This document shows positions 48,786-57,963 of a stretch of 64,000 nucleotides of DNA, piece after piece; position 1 is the stretch's first letter; the number at the start of each line of letters is the position of its first letter. The position numbers and the translations under genes were made by a program. Origin of the DNA: Roseomonas sp. (lineage in GTDB: Bacteria > Pseudomonadota > Alphaproteobacteria > Acetobacterales > Acetobacteraceae); assembly GCA_020249145.1 (NCBI GenBank), contig JADCGF010000001.1, forward strand, positions 186,001-250,000. Direction: 5' to 3'. Below the pieces are notes generated by a model, which was not told where the DNA came from, did no database searches, and saw only the letters and a program-made list of their open reading frames with translations.

Positions 48786-50663
48786 ATGATGGGCGCGGAT
48801 TTGACCTTTGATGTTGTGGTGGTGGGCGGCGGCCACGCTGGCTGTGAGGCGGCAGCCGCCGCAGCGCGCTGTGGCGCGCGCACCTTGCTGCTGACCCACA
48901 AGATTGAAACCATTGGCGAAATGTCCTGCAACCCAGCCATTGGCGGGGTAGGGAAGGGGCATCTTGTCCGCGAAATTGATGCGCTTGATGGCATTATGGG
49001 CCGCGCGGCAGATGCGGCGGCCATTCACGTCAAGATGCTCAATCTGTCGAAAGGCCCTGCCGTTCGGGGGCCACGCGCCCAGGCGGACCGGCGGCTCTAT
49101 CGTGAGGCGGTCCAGGCGTTGCTGCGCGCTCAGCAGGGCCTCACCCTTATGGCGGGTGGTGCCGAGGGGATGGAGCTTGACCAGACGGGTGGGCTTGCCG
49201 CGATCCTGACTGCCGATGGCCAGCGCATCCGCTGCGGGGCGGCGATCATCACCACAGGCACGTTCCTACGCGGCGAAATCCATATTGGCGAAAAGCGCTT
49301 CCCGGCAGGTCGGGTGGGGGATGCGCCGGCGATTGGCCTGGCGCTGGCCTTTGAACGGCTCGGGCTGCCGCTGGCACGGCTGAAGACCGGAACGCCGCCC
49401 CGGCTTGATGGTCGGACCATTGATTGGGCGGCGCTGGAAGCTCAGCCCGGGGATGACCCGCCAGAACCACTTTCCTGGCTGACCGAGCGCATCACCAATC
49501 GGCAAGTGACGTGCGGGATCACGGCTACCACCCCAGAAACCCACGCGATCATCCAGGCCAATCTGCACTCAAGCGCGGTTTATGGTGGGCGCATCCAGGG
49601 CGTTGGTCCGCGCTACTGCCCCGCTATCGAAGATAAGGTGGTGCGGTTTGCCGAGCGCGAGCGGCACCAGATTTTCCTTGAGCCTGAAGGGCTTGACGAC
49701 CCGACGGTCTACCCGAATGGCATCTCCACCAGCTTGTCAGAAACCGTGCAAGAACAGGTGGTTGCCTCCATCCCCGGCCTTGGCCGGGCCCGCATTCTGC
49801 GTCCAGGCTATGCGATCGAATATGATCATATTGATCCCCGCGCGTTAACCCCCATGCTGGAACTGCGCCAGGTGCCGCGCCTTTTCCTCGCCGGCCAGAT
49901 CAATGGTACAACAGGATATGAGGAAGCTGGCGCCCAGGGCCTTATGGCGGGGATCAATGCCGCCCGCCGCGCTTCTGGTGCGACGCCAGAAGCCGTCTTC
50001 ACCCGTAGTGAGGCCTATATCGGCGTGCTGGTGGATGATTTGACACTCCAGGGCGTTTCCGAACCCTATCGCATGCTTACGGCAAGGGCCGAGCACCGCC
50101 TGTCACTCCGTGCCGATAATGCGGGGCTCAGGCTCACTGAGCGCGGCATAGCATGGGGGTGTGTGGGCGCTGATCGGGCCATGCGCCACCGTGCCTTTGC
50201 CAATGTCGTGGCTGAAGCCCTGGCGCGCGCCCTTGCTGATGGTGCGACACCTGCCGCGCTTTCCGGTTTTGGTATCGCCGTCAATCAGGATGGCAGGCGA
50301 CGGTCAGTCCTTGAGGTCCTTGCTTTGCCCGGCGTGGCGATGGAAAGGGTCGAAGCGGCCTTTCCTTGGTTGCGGGAAATTTCCCCTGCCATACGTACGC
50401 AGTTGGAAGCCGAGGCGCTTTACGCGCCGTATTTGCGACGTCAGGAAGCCGAGCGGCGCCTTCTGGAGCGTGAAGAGAAAGCGACCATCGCTGAAACGCT
50501 CGATTTCGATGCTGTGGATGGGCTTTCCGCCGAAATGCGCCAGCGCCTGAAGGCTGCCCGCCCCGCGACCCTTGGCGCTGCAGGCCGCATCCAGGGCGTT
50601 ACTCCAGCCGCCCTGGCGGCGCTTGCGGTTCATTTGCGGCGTGATGCTCAGCGTTTCACGTGA
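48786..50663 (+). CDS. mnmG: tRNA uridine-5-carboxymethylaminomethyl modification enzyme MnmG
   Basis: The 625-residue FAD enzyme partners with MnmE. The Rossmann motif [13 protein letters not shown] at the N-terminus, the conserved [14 protein letters not shown] and the [12 protein letters not shown] segment are diagnostic. ATG 48789 could be used instead of 48786. Its last codons lie inside parS site 2, and the stop overlaps the GTG start of rsmG. Confidence 0.97.
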   Translation: MMGADLTFDVVVVGGGHAGCEAAAAAARCGARTLLLTHKIETIGEMSCNPAIGGVGKGHLVREIDALDGIMGRAADAAAIHVKMLNLSKGPAVRGPRAQADRRLYREAVQALLRAQQGLTLMAGGAEGMELDQTGGLAAILTADGQRIRCGAAIITTGTFLRGEIHIGEKRFPAGRVGDAPAIGLALAFERLGLPLARLKTGTPPRLDGRTIDWAALEAQPGDDPPEPLSWLTERITNRQVTCGITATTPETHAIIQANLHSSAVYGGRIQGVGPRYCPAIEDKVVRFAERERHQIFLEPEGLDDPTVYPNGISTSLSETVQEQVVASIPGLGRARILRPGYAIEYDHIDPRALTPMLELRQVPRLFLAGQINGTTGYEEAGAQGLMAGINAARRASGATPEAVFTRSEAYIGVLVDDLTLQGVSEPYRMLTARAEHRLSLRADNAGLRLTERGIAWGCVGADRAMRHRAFANVVAEALARALADGATPAALSGFGIAVNQDGRRRSVLEVLALPGVAMERVEAAFPWLREISPAIRTQLEAEALYAPYLRRQEAERRLLEREEKATIAETLDFDAVDGLSAEMRQRLKAARPATLGAAGRIQGVTPAALAALAVHLRRDAQRFT

Positions 50664-50667
50664 AACA
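50652..50667 (-). promoter_or_regulatory. parS site 2 (15 of 16)
   Basis: CGTTTCACGTGAAACA matches parS with one end mismatch; read on the minus strand it is identical to site 1. It covers the mnmG stop codon (50661-50663) and the rsmG GTG start (50660-50662), so the centromere sequence is also coding sequence for both genes. Confidence 0.9.
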
Positions 50668-51247
50668 CTCGCCTGAAACCTCTGCGCGGCTCGCTGACTA
50701 TCGCGACCTGCTTCTACGCTGGAATGCCCGCATCAATCTGATTTCAGCAGAAACTGCCGCTCAAGCAGATCAGCGCCACATTGCCGATTGCGCACAATTG
50801 CAGCGACTTTTGCCTCAAGGGGGGCCAGTCGCTGATATTGGCTCCGGCGGCGGCCTGCCGGGTATGGTGCTGGCGATTTTGCAGCCGGATCGCGAATTTC
50901 ACTTGGTGGAGTCCGACAAGCGAAAGGCTGCGTTTCTTGTCGAAGCGAATGCCCGGTTGAAGCTACCTATGGTTCGCGTGCATGCTTGCCGCGCCGAAAA
51001 CGCCAAGCTACCCCCACTTACCGCCATCACCGCCCGCGCCCTCGCGCCCCTCGCCTCACTGCTGCCCTATGCCGTCAAATTTCTGGCGCCAGACGGTGTT
51101 GCGCTATTCCCCAAAGGCAAAACCGCCGAGAAAGAGTTGACGGAAGCCGCTCAGGACTGGCACTTCACCCTTGAGCGCTTTCCAAGTGCTACCAGCCCCG
51201 AAGCAACCATCCTGCGCCTGAGCGATATCCAACGTGCAAAACCCTGA
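50660..51247 (+). CDS. rsmG: 16S rRNA (guanine527-N7) methyltransferase RsmG
   Basis: The 195-residue protein methylates G527 of 16S rRNA. The SAM-binding motif [13 protein letters not shown] lies near residue 54, and the E-S-D-K-R motif follows. The GTG start lies inside parS site 2. The 3' end overlaps parA by 14 bp. Confidence 0.95.
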   Translation: MKHSPETSARLADYRDLLLRWNARINLISAETAAQADQRHIADCAQLQRLLPQGGPVADIGSGGGLPGMVLAILQPDREFHLVESDKRKAAFLVEANARLKLPMVRVHACRAENAKLPPLTAITARALAPLASLLPYAVKFLAPDGVALFPKGKTAEKELTEAAQDWHFTLERFPSATSPEATILRLSDIQRAKP

Positions 51248-52046
51248 TCCCGTCAGGCCTAAAATCATTGCCATCGCCAATCAAAAGGGCGGGGTGGGCA
51301 AGACCACGACAGCGATCAACCTTGCCACCGCACTTGCCACCACGCGCAAGGTCTTGCTGATTGACCTTGACCCGCAGGGCAATGCCTCCACCGGGCTTGG
51401 TCTACCGCGACAGGAGAGGGGCCAGGGCAGCTACGCTTTGCTGGTAGGGGCCGCGCCCCTGGCGGACCTCATCAAGCCTTCACGTATCCCGCAGTTGGAT
51501 CTGCTGCCGGCTGATGCCGATTTGGCCGGCGCTGAGATTGAATTGATTGATGTCGAAGCCCGCGAAAGGCGCCTGATCAATGCCCTGGATGCCGCCAGCG
51601 ACAGGCTGGCCGGCATGGACCTGATCATCATTGATTGTCCGCCATCGCTTGGCCTGATTACGCTCAATGCTTTGGTCGCGGCGGACGAGGTTTTGGTGCC
51701 ATTGCAATGCGAATTTTTTGCACTGGAGGGTGTGTCGCAAATCACCAGAACGATTGAGCGCGTCAACAAAACGCTGAACCCAAACCTCAAGCTTGGCGGC
51801 ATTGTGCTGACCATGTTCGATAAACGTAACAATCTATCGGAACTTGTTGCCGCGGATGTACGCAGCTTCTTCGGCGATAAGGTCTATGAAACAGTGATAC
51901 CTCGAAACATTCGCATCACAGAGGCGCCATCGCACGGCCTGCCGGTGCTGGTTTATGATCATCGCTCGGCGGGCGCCGAGGCCTATGTGGCACTCGCACA
52001 GGAATGGATCCGCCGCCAGAAGCAATTGAAGGAAACCACCCAATGA
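51234..52046 (+). CDS. parA: Chromosome partitioning ATPase ParA
   Basis: The 270-residue ParA/Soj ATPase has the deviant Walker A KGGVGKTTT near residue 17, the LIDLDPQGN motif, and IIDCPPSLG as Walker B. It binds DNA without sequence specificity and moves ParB-parS complexes apart. GTG 51234 lies inside the rsmG 3' end; the parB start overlaps its stop (ATGA). Confidence 0.97.
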   Translation: MQNPDPVRPKIIAIANQKGGVGKTTTAINLATALATTRKVLLIDLDPQGNASTGLGLPRQERGQGSYALLVGAAPLADLIKPSRIPQLDLLPADADLAGAEIELIDVEARERRLINALDAASDRLAGMDLIIIDCPPSLGLITLNALVAADEVLVPLQCEFFALEGVSQITRTIERVNKTLNPNLKLGGIVLTMFDKRNNLSELVAADVRSFFGDKVYETVIPRNIRITEAPSHGLPVLVYDHRSAGAEAYVALAQEWIRRQKQLKETTQ

Positions 52047-52900
52047 AAAAGCCCGCCCGGCTCGGCATGGGGCTTTCGGCCCTCATGGGTGATGCGCCGC
52101 AGCCACCAAGCGCGCCCCAGGCCGGCCCGCCGCGCAGCCTCCCGATTGCCATGATCGAACCTGGCCCCTTTCAGCCACGGATGGAACCGGACCGTCAGGC
52201 ACTGCAGGAACTGGCGGCCTCCATTACCGAACACGGCATTTTACAACCCCTGCTTGTGCGCCCCAAGCCTGGTGCTACGGGGCGCTATCAGATCATCGGC
52301 GGGGAACGCCGCTGGCGTGCGGCGCAAATCGCCAAGCTGCACGACGTGCCTGTTGTCATCCGCGAATTCGATGACCGCATGGCGATGGCCGCCGGCCTGG
52401 TTGAAAACCTTCAACGCGAAGACCTGAACGCGATCGAGGAAGCAGAGGGCTTCTCACGCCTGATAGACCAATTCGGCCTCAATCAAGAAAGCCTTGCGCG
52501 CGCAGTCGGCAAATCGCGCAGCCATATCGCCAACACGCTGCGCCTGCTCAACCTGCCGCCTGCCATACGCGAGCATTTGCGTGCTGGGCGCATCAGTGCT
52601 GGCCATGCTCGCGCCCTACTGGGGGCGGAGGAGCCGGAAAAACTGGCGACCCAAATCCTGACACGCGGCCTTTCCGTGCGTCAGGCCGAAGCCATGGCCG
52701 CTGCGCACCCAAAGAACCCAGAGTCTCGGCGCAGCAATGCCAAGGATAGCGATACTCTTGCCCTGGAACGCCAGCTTCTGGAACGGCTCGGCCTGCAAGT
52801 GTCCATCAGGCATTTCGGCAAGGGCGGGCAGGTCACCATCAGCTATAATGATCTTGATCAGCTTGATGGTCTGATTCGCCTTCTCATGCCTGACGCATGA
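52043..52900 (+). CDS. parB: Chromosome partitioning protein ParB
   Basis: The 285-residue protein (start ATG 52043) has a Lys/Gly-rich N-terminus, the ParB/SRPBCC-type CTP-binding motif GERRWRAA and ENLQREDLN, the HTH region VGKSRSHIANTLRLL that reads parS, and a C-terminal dimerisation region. Together with ParA and the two parS sites in this window it makes a complete chromosome segregation system. Confidence 0.97.
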   Translation: MKKPARLGMGLSALMGDAPQPPSAPQAGPPRSLPIAMIEPGPFQPRMEPDRQALQELAASITEHGILQPLLVRPKPGATGRYQIIGGERRWRAAQIAKLHDVPVVIREFDDRMAMAAGLVENLQREDLNAIEEAEGFSRLIDQFGLNQESLARAVGKSRSHIANTLRLLNLPPAIREHLRAGRISAGHARALLGAEEPEKLATQILTRGLSVRQAEAMAAAHPKNPESRRSNAKDSDTLALERQLLERLGLQVSIRHFGKGGQVTISYNDLDQLDGLIRLLMPDA

Positions 52901-52927
52901 CGCCCCCCTCACACCCGGGAGCCTGCC

Positions 52928-53398
52928 TTGTCGAAACTCAATGAACTGGATGCGACCGATCTAGCAATCCTCCGCCTGATTCAGGCGGATGCCTCGCTCT
53001 CGCTTGGCGATATCGCCAAGGAAGTCGGGCTGACGCAAACCCCATGCTGGAAGCGTATTCGCCGCATGGAGGAAGCGGGCATCATCACCGGCCGCGTCAC
53101 CTTGGTGAATGCCGAAAAGCTCGGCCTTGGCATTTCGGTCTTCGTTGCGATTGAAACCGGTGATCATTCCGCCACCTGGATCGAAAGCTTTGCGCAAACC
53201 GTCGCTGAGATGCCTGAGATTGTCGAATGCTGGCGGCTTGGCGGCGATGTGGATTATCTGCTGCGTGTCGTTGTCTCCGACATGACTGCCTATGATGTCT
53301 TCTACCGCAAGCTGACGGCGCGTGTCGCGAGCTTGCGCAAGGTGACATCCCGCTTTGCCATGGAATGCGTGAAATCAACCACTGCACTACCACTCTGA
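52928..53398 (+). CDS. Lrp/AsnC-family transcriptional regulator
   Basis: The 156-residue protein starts at TTG 52928 after GGGAG. The N-terminal HTH (LGDIAKEVGLTQTPCWKRIRRMEEAGII) is followed by the ligand-binding RAM domain (VECWRLGGDVDYLLRVVV). Lrp proteins sense amino acids. Its position right before a UxaA-family lyase operon suggests it regulates that operon, with the dyad at 53413-53456 as the possible operator. Confidence 0.9.
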   Translation: MSKLNELDATDLAILRLIQADASLSLGDIAKEVGLTQTPCWKRIRRMEEAGIITGRVTLVNAEKLGLGISVFVAIETGDHSATWIESFAQTVAEMPEIVECWRLGGDVDYLLRVVVSDMTAYDVFYRKLTARVASLRKVTSRFAMECVKSTTALPL

Positions 53399-53412
53399 CC
53401 CGTTGTTTGGTC

Positions 53413-53456
53413 GCATTTTCCGAGTCGCCAAGTGTTTCCACTTGGCTTGAAAATGC
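53413..53456 (+). promoter_or_regulatory. Large nested dyad between lrp and the lyase operon
   Basis: Two nested perfect 8-bp inverted repeats occur: GCATTTTC/GAAAATGC (53413-53420 and 53449-53456) outside, and GCCAAGTG/CACTTGGC (53427-53434 and 53439-53446) around TTTC inside. It could be an operator for the preceding Lrp protein or a terminator-like stem; the remaining part of the 137-bp spacer shows only the GGGAGGA site of the next gene. Confidence 0.6.
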
Positions 53457-53535
53457 CCCAGCTGCCTGATTGACCCGGAAGGGGCCGCGCCCTAGCTTCT
53501 CTCACCATTTTCAAAAACAGGGAGGATATGCCGGT

Positions 53536-53820
53536 ATGACCGTGCATTTCTGTGTGCATGACGAAGGCGATTCCGTCGGCGTTGTGGTTGTCGAGGGGAT
53601 CAAATCCGGCCAGGCGCTGAATGGCTGGATCATGGATCAGGACAAGATGATCACCTTCAACGCCAAGTCGGATATCCCGATCGGGCATAAGCTTGCCATT
53701 CGCGCCATCGCTGCCGGCGACACAATCATCAAATACGGCATTGATATCGGCAAGGCCGTGAAGGCAATTTCCGCCGGCGAGCATTTGCATGTCCACAACG
53801 TCAAGACGAAGCGGTGGTAA
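53536..53820 (+). CDS. UxaA-family lyase small subunit (SAF domain; SuyA-like)
   Basis: The 94-residue protein (ATG 53536 after GGGAGGA) is a stand-alone SAF domain with [22 protein letters not shown] and the C-terminal [10 protein letters not shown]. The same two-subunit form is found in altronate/galactarate-type dehydratases and in (2R)-sulfolactate sulfo-lyase (SuyA). The sulfolactate assignment is possible but unproven. Confidence 0.85.
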   Translation: MTVHFCVHDEGDSVGVVVVEGIKSGQALNGWIMDQDKMITFNAKSDIPIGHKLAIRAIAAGDTIIKYGIDIGKAVKAISAGEHLHVHNVKTKRW

Positions 53821-53825
53821 GCGCC

Positions 53826-55001
53826 ATGGGCATCAATCTGAAGAACGCCGCTTTTGAAGGCTGGCGCCGCGAAAATGGCCGCATGGGTGTGCGCAATCAC
53901 GTCATCATTCTGCCGGTGGATGATCTGTCCAACGCCGCTTGCGAAGCGGTTGCAAACAACATCAAAGGCGCGCTCGCGATCCCGCACGCCTATGGCCGTC
54001 TGCAATTTGGCGCGGATCTGGATTTGCACTTCCGCACGCTGATCGGCACCGGCACCAATCCCAATGTCGCCGGCGTGGTGGTGATTGGTATCGAACCAGG
54101 CTGGACCGGCCGCATTGTTGAAGGCATCGCCAAATCCGGCAAGCCAGTGGAAGGCTTCGCCATTGAACAGAATGGCGACATCAACACCATCGCCAATGCA
54201 TCCCGCGCGGCCTATCGCATGGTGAAGCACGCATCGCGCCTGAAGAAGACCCGCGCCTCAATCCAGGAGCTGTGGGTTTCCACCAAATGCGGCGAAAGCG
54301 ATACCACATCAGGCCTCGCTTCCTGCCCGACGGTTGGCAATTCCTTCGATAAGCTCTGGGAAAATGGCAATACGCTTGTTTTCGGTGAGACCACCGAACT
54401 CACGGGCGGTGAACATCTGGTCGCGGCGCGTTGCCGCACGCCGGAAATCCGCGCGCAATTCCAGGCGATGTTTGATCGTTACCAGCGCGTGGTCGAAGCT
54501 AACAAGACAAACGATCTTTCCGAAAGCCAGCCCACCAAGGGCAATATCGAAGGCGGCTTGACCACCATCGAAGAAAAGGCGCTCGGCAATATCCAAAAGA
54601 TCGGCAAGAAGTGTCTGGTGGATGGCGTACTGGACAAGGCAGAAGAACCGACCCATTCCGGTTTGTGGTTCATGGATTCAAGCTCAGCGGCCGCGGAAAT
54701 GGTGACGCTGTGCGCCGCTTCGGGCTTTGCCGTGCATACCTTCCCGACCGGGCAGGGCAATGTCATCGGCAACCCAATCCTGCCGGTGATCAAGCTTACC
54801 GCGAACCCACGCACCCAACGCACCATGTCCGAGCATATTGATGTGGATGTGACGGGGCTTTTGCAGCGGCAGATGAATATGGATGATGCCGGCGAAGCCC
54901 TGCTTGATTGCATCATCCGCACCGCTGATGGCGAATTGACCGCGGCTGAATTGCTCGGCCACCGCGAATTCAGCCTGACGCGGCTTTACGAAAGCGCCTG
55001 A
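53826..55001 (+). CDS. UxaA-family lyase large subunit (SuyB-like)
   Basis: The 391-residue catalytic subunit (ATG 53826) begins 5 bp after the small subunit. It has the [16 protein letters not shown] start, a Cys in [10 protein letters not shown] and the conserved [13 protein letters not shown] region of UxaA-family dehydratases/lyases, which use an Fe-dependent mechanism. Candidates are altronate, galactarate or sulfolactate; no gene for a downstream pathway is nearby. It converges with the LysE exporter gene across a hairpin. Confidence 0.87.
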   Translation: MGINLKNAAFEGWRRENGRMGVRNHVIILPVDDLSNAACEAVANNIKGALAIPHAYGRLQFGADLDLHFRTLIGTGTNPNVAGVVVIGIEPGWTGRIVEGIAKSGKPVEGFAIEQNGDINTIANASRAAYRMVKHASRLKKTRASIQELWVSTKCGESDTTSGLASCPTVGNSFDKLWENGNTLVFGETTELTGGEHLVAARCRTPEIRAQFQAMFDRYQRVVEANKTNDLSESQPTKGNIEGGLTTIEEKALGNIQKIGKKCLVDGVLDKAEEPTHSGLWFMDSSSAAAEMVTLCAASGFAVHTFPTGQGNVIGNPILPVIKLTANPRTQRTMSEHIDVDVTGLLQRQMNMDDAGEALLDCIIRTADGELTAAELLGHREFSLTRLYESA

Positions 55002-55006
55002 CAAGA

Positions 55007-55040
55007 AAGGGCGGCGCGCTATACGCTGCGTGCCGCCCTT
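55007..55040. terminator. Hairpin between convergent lyase and lysE genes
   Basis: A 9-bp inverted repeat AAGGGCGGC/GCCGCCCTT, with a partly self-complementary 16-nt centre, starts 6 bp after the lyase stop and ends before the lysE stop. Short T/A tracts flank it, so it may terminate both transcripts. Confidence 0.55.
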
Positions 55041-55045
55041 CAAAC

Positions 55046-55690
55046 CTATTGCCGCTTGGCCAGCGCCAGGCCAGCCCCCAAAGCAATCATTGATGCACCG
55101 GAGATTTCGCGCAGCCGCCGAATGAAGCCGGCCCGCGATGCCGCACCTTCCCGGATACGGCTGGCACCAATCGCGACCACAATATCTGCCAACGTGTTCA
55201 AGGTGACGGAAATCACGCCCAGCAGAATAAAGGGCAACGCCACCGCGCCTGCGCTGGGGTCGAGAAACTGTGGAATGAAGGCCAGGAAGAAGGCTGCGGT
55301 TTTGGGGTTCAGCGCCTCCACCACCACACCTTCCCGGAAGGCACGCCGTGCCCCCATGGCGGGGGCCGGATCGGCGCCCGAGATATCGCGGGCTGCATCA
55401 CGCCGCGCGGCCATAATGGTGCGCAGGCCGAGCCAAACCAAGTAAGCTGCGCCGAGCCATTTCAGCGCTGTGAAAAGCTCTGCACTCGCCAAGACAAGCG
55501 CGGAAACACCCAGCGCCCCGGCCAGCACATGCACTAAGCCCCCAAGCGCGGTGCCGAAGCTGGAGGCAATGCCCTCTGCCCGCCCGCCCGCCAGGCTGCG
55601 CGCCGCGACATAGAAAATGCCCGGCCCGGGCGTGATGGCGAGCAGCAAAGCCGCTGCGAAATAAAGCGAAAATTGCGTGATGTCTGGCAT
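55046..55690 (-). CDS. LysE/RhtB-family amino-acid exporter
   Basis: The 214-residue membrane protein has about six hydrophobic helices and the LysE-family signature ALLLAITPGPGIFYVAARSLAGG near the N-terminus, the GASRIREG-like basic loop and the C-terminal span. Members export amino acids, homoserine-lactone-like compounds or related metabolites. Its start codon lies within a large palindrome. Confidence 0.92.
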   Translation of the reverse strand: MPDITQFSLYFAAALLLAITPGPGIFYVAARSLAGGRAEGIASSFGTALGGLVHVLAGALGVSALVLASAELFTALKWLGAAYLVWLGLRTIMAARRDAARDISGADPAPAMGARRAFREGVVVEALNPKTAAFFLAFIPQFLDPSAGAVALPFILLGVISVTLNTLADIVVAIGASRIREGAASRAGFIRRLREISGASMIALGAGLALAKRQ

Positions 55691-55716
55691 GGCGCCTTAT
55701 TACGCCATGCCAGACA
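55681..55716 (-). promoter_or_regulatory. 14-bp palindrome covering the lysE start codon
   Basis: A perfect inverted repeat TGTCTGGCATGGCG/CGCCATGCCAGACA with an 8-nt loop spans 55681-55716. The lysE ATG lies in one arm and the AAGG of its ribosome-binding site in the loop. It may be an operator or an mRNA hairpin controlling translation. Confidence 0.6.
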
Positions 55717-55728
55717 CAAAAACGAGGA

Positions 55729-55743
55729 GGCGCGCCGCGCGCC
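55729..55743 (-). terminator. Possible terminator of the hpf operon
   Basis: A short GC-rich inverted repeat (GGCGCGC/GCGCGCC) lies between hpf and lysE; on the minus strand TTTTT follows after six bases. The stem is strong but the spacing to the U-tract is long, so this is tentative. Confidence 0.4.
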
Positions 55744-55749
55744 GACGCC

Positions 55750-56328
55750 CTACCCCGGATCAATCCAACCGATATGCCCATCGGCGCGGCGATAAACAAC
55801 ATTCAGCCCGCCGCCTTTCTTGTTGCGGAACATCAGCGCCCGGCCCTGCGCCAAATCCAACCGCATCACCGCTTCTCCCACGGTCAGGCGTTCAATATGC
55901 GCCGGATGTTCGGCGATGATGGCACCGTGGTCGCCATGGTCAGGCGCTTCCTCATCTGCCGGGGCTTCGATCACATAGCGCCGACCGCGCGGCGCTTCTT
56001 CCGTCACCGCTTCGCGTTCGCCGGCGAAGGATCGCGCATGTTCATTCACACGCCGGCGATAGCGCCGAAGCCGCTTGGCCAAATGCTCGGCGGCCACTTC
56101 AAAGGCGCGATGCGCATCAGCACCTTCACCTTCGGCGCGCATCATCAACCCGCGCCCGGCTTTCAGGTTGATGTCGCAACTGAACTGGCTTCGATGTTTG
56201 TGGAAGGTCACATTGGCTTCAAGCGCATGGTCGAAATACTTGGCGGTAATCGCCGCCAGCCCGTCACTCACATGGGTCTTCAGCGCTTCTCCGGTTTCAA
56301 CCTGTTTGCCGGCTACCGTAATATGCAT
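55750..56328 (-). CDS. hpf: Ribosome hibernation-promoting factor, long form
   Basis: The 192-residue protein has the N-terminal HPF/RaiA ribosome-binding fold (MHITVAGKQVETGEALKTHV) and a C-terminal dimerisation domain (VRMDLAQGRALMFRNKK-like segment) that marks long HPF, which dimerises ribosomes in stationary phase. It lies after rpoN, as in many Proteobacteria where rpoN-hpf adjoin. Confidence 0.94.
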   Translation of the reverse strand: MHITVAGKQVETGEALKTHVSDGLAAITAKYFDHALEANVTFHKHRSQFSCDINLKAGRGLMMRAEGEGADAHRAFEVAAEHLAKRLRRYRRRVNEHARSFAGEREAVTEEAPRGRRYVIEAPADEEAPDHGDHGAIIAEHPAHIERLTVGEAVMRLDLAQGRALMFRNKKGGGLNVVYRRADGHIGWIDPG

Positions 56329-56426
56329 GGGCCTATGCCCTCCCTTTTTTCAAAGCGGAGGGGCCGCCCCATGGCGACCGGGCTTGCGACCCCTGCCTTC
56401 CTCCCAGGGTCGCCCTTGTGTCCGGA

Positions 56427-57902
56427 TCAGGCCGAGGCGGCCTTCTCCCGTTTGCGCTGCACGGATGATGGAATGCGCAGCGCGTCCCGGTATTTGGCCA
56501 CAGTTCGCCGGGCAATGTCCACGCCTTCTTCGCGTAGCCGGGCCACAATCGTATCATCAGACAGGATGTCATCTGGGCTTTCGGCATCCACCATGGCCTT
56601 GATGCGGTAACGCACCGCTTCCGCGCTATGCGCTTCCCCGCCGCGCGTGCCGGAAATGGCGGTGGTGAAGAAATACTTAAGCTCAAAAGTGCCGCGCGGC
56701 GTGGCAATGGCCTTGTTGGAGGTAACGCGAGAGACGGTGCTTTCATGCAACGAAACCTCATCCGCCACATCGCGCAGAATCAGCGGGCGCAAATGCTCAA
56801 CACCATGACGGAAAAAGCCATCCTGGCGGCGCACAATCTCGGCGGCCACTTTCAGGATGGTATTGGCGCGCTGTTCCAAAGATTTCACCAACCAGGACGC
56901 AGTCTGAAACCGTTCCGCGATCCAATTCTTGTCTTCCTTGCTGCGCGCGCTGACATTCGCAGAAGCAAAGAAACCCCTATTCACGAGAACGCGCGGCAGG
57001 GTTTCCAGATTGAGTTCCACAATCCAATCATCATCCGGCCCGCGCCGCATCAGCACATCCGGTATCAGGGTTGGCGCGGGCGGCGCATCAAAGGAAGCGC
57101 CGGGCTTGGGGTTAAGCCGCTTCAGCTCCGCGACCATTTCCGCCATGTCTTCGCCGTCCACGCCGCAAATCTGCTGCAAGCCCTTCAGATCACGCTTGGC
57201 GAGCAATTCCAGATTGGCGAGCAGCGCCGCCATTGCGGGATCATAGCGATTGCGATCCTGCAATTGCACCGCGAGGCATTCTGCCAAATCATGGCAGAAC
57301 ATGCCAACGGGATCGAAGCGCGCCATGGCAAGGCGCACGCGTTCCACCAGCGCTTCCGCGCACCCCAGCGCATCCGCAATCATCTGCGCGCGTACATGCA
57401 GCCGCCCGGCGGGGTCCACCAGCGCGAGCAGATTGCCGGCAATCAGCCTTTCCTGCGGTGAGGTGAAATTCAGCCGTATCTGTTCCGCGAGATGATCACG
57501 CAGAGAACGCTCCGGCGCTTCCATCGCTTCAATACCGGAAAGATCATCATCGAAATCGCGATTACCGCCGCGACCAATCGGCGGCAGGCCGTTATCATAG
57601 ACATTATCCCATTCGGCATCGAGCGGCGCAGCATTTTCCGAAGGTAGCGCATCGGACGCAGCGGCGCTGGCGGCATCCGCCGGTTCGGGCGCGGCTGGCA
57701 AAGCATCAGTGCTGCGCCCGGCATCCGGGCCGGCGATGGGGCGCTCGTCGCGTTCCAGTAGCGGGTTGCGTTCAAGTTCTTCCTCGATAAAGGCCGAGAC
57801 TTCCATATTGGAAGATTGCAGCAGCTTGATCGCCTGGCGCAGCTGCGGCGTCATCACCAGCTGCTGTGATTGCCTGAGATCGAGGCGCGGGCCGAGAGCC
57901 AT
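56427..57902 (-). CDS. rpoN: RNA polymerase sigma-54 factor RpoN
   Basis: The 491-residue protein has region I rich in Gln and Leu (QSQQLVMTPQLRQAIKLLQ), the acidic region II, the core-binding region, and the C-terminal RpoN box ARRTVAKYRDALRIPSS that contacts the -24 element. It needs NtrC-type activators; one such regulator is at the left of this window. It lies between lptB (upstream) and hpf. Confidence 0.97.
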   Translation of the reverse strand: MALGPRLDLRQSQQLVMTPQLRQAIKLLQSSNMEVSAFIEEELERNPLLERDERPIAGPDAGRSTDALPAAPEPADAASAAASDALPSENAAPLDAEWDNVYDNGLPPIGRGGNRDFDDDLSGIEAMEAPERSLRDHLAEQIRLNFTSPQERLIAGNLLALVDPAGRLHVRAQMIADALGCAEALVERVRLAMARFDPVGMFCHDLAECLAVQLQDRNRYDPAMAALLANLELLAKRDLKGLQQICGVDGEDMAEMVAELKRLNPKPGASFDAPPAPTLIPDVLMRRGPDDDWIVELNLETLPRVLVNRGFFASANVSARSKEDKNWIAERFQTASWLVKSLEQRANTILKVAAEIVRRQDGFFRHGVEHLRPLILRDVADEVSLHESTVSRVTSNKAIATPRGTFELKYFFTTAISGTRGGEAHSAEAVRYRIKAMVDAESPDDILSDDTIVARLREEGVDIARRTVAKYRDALRIPSSVQRKREKAASA

Positions 57903-57963
57903 CAGCCTTGCTCAGTTTCAGCGGCGCGCGGAAAGTTGGGAAGCATGCGGCGCCATTATCCAG

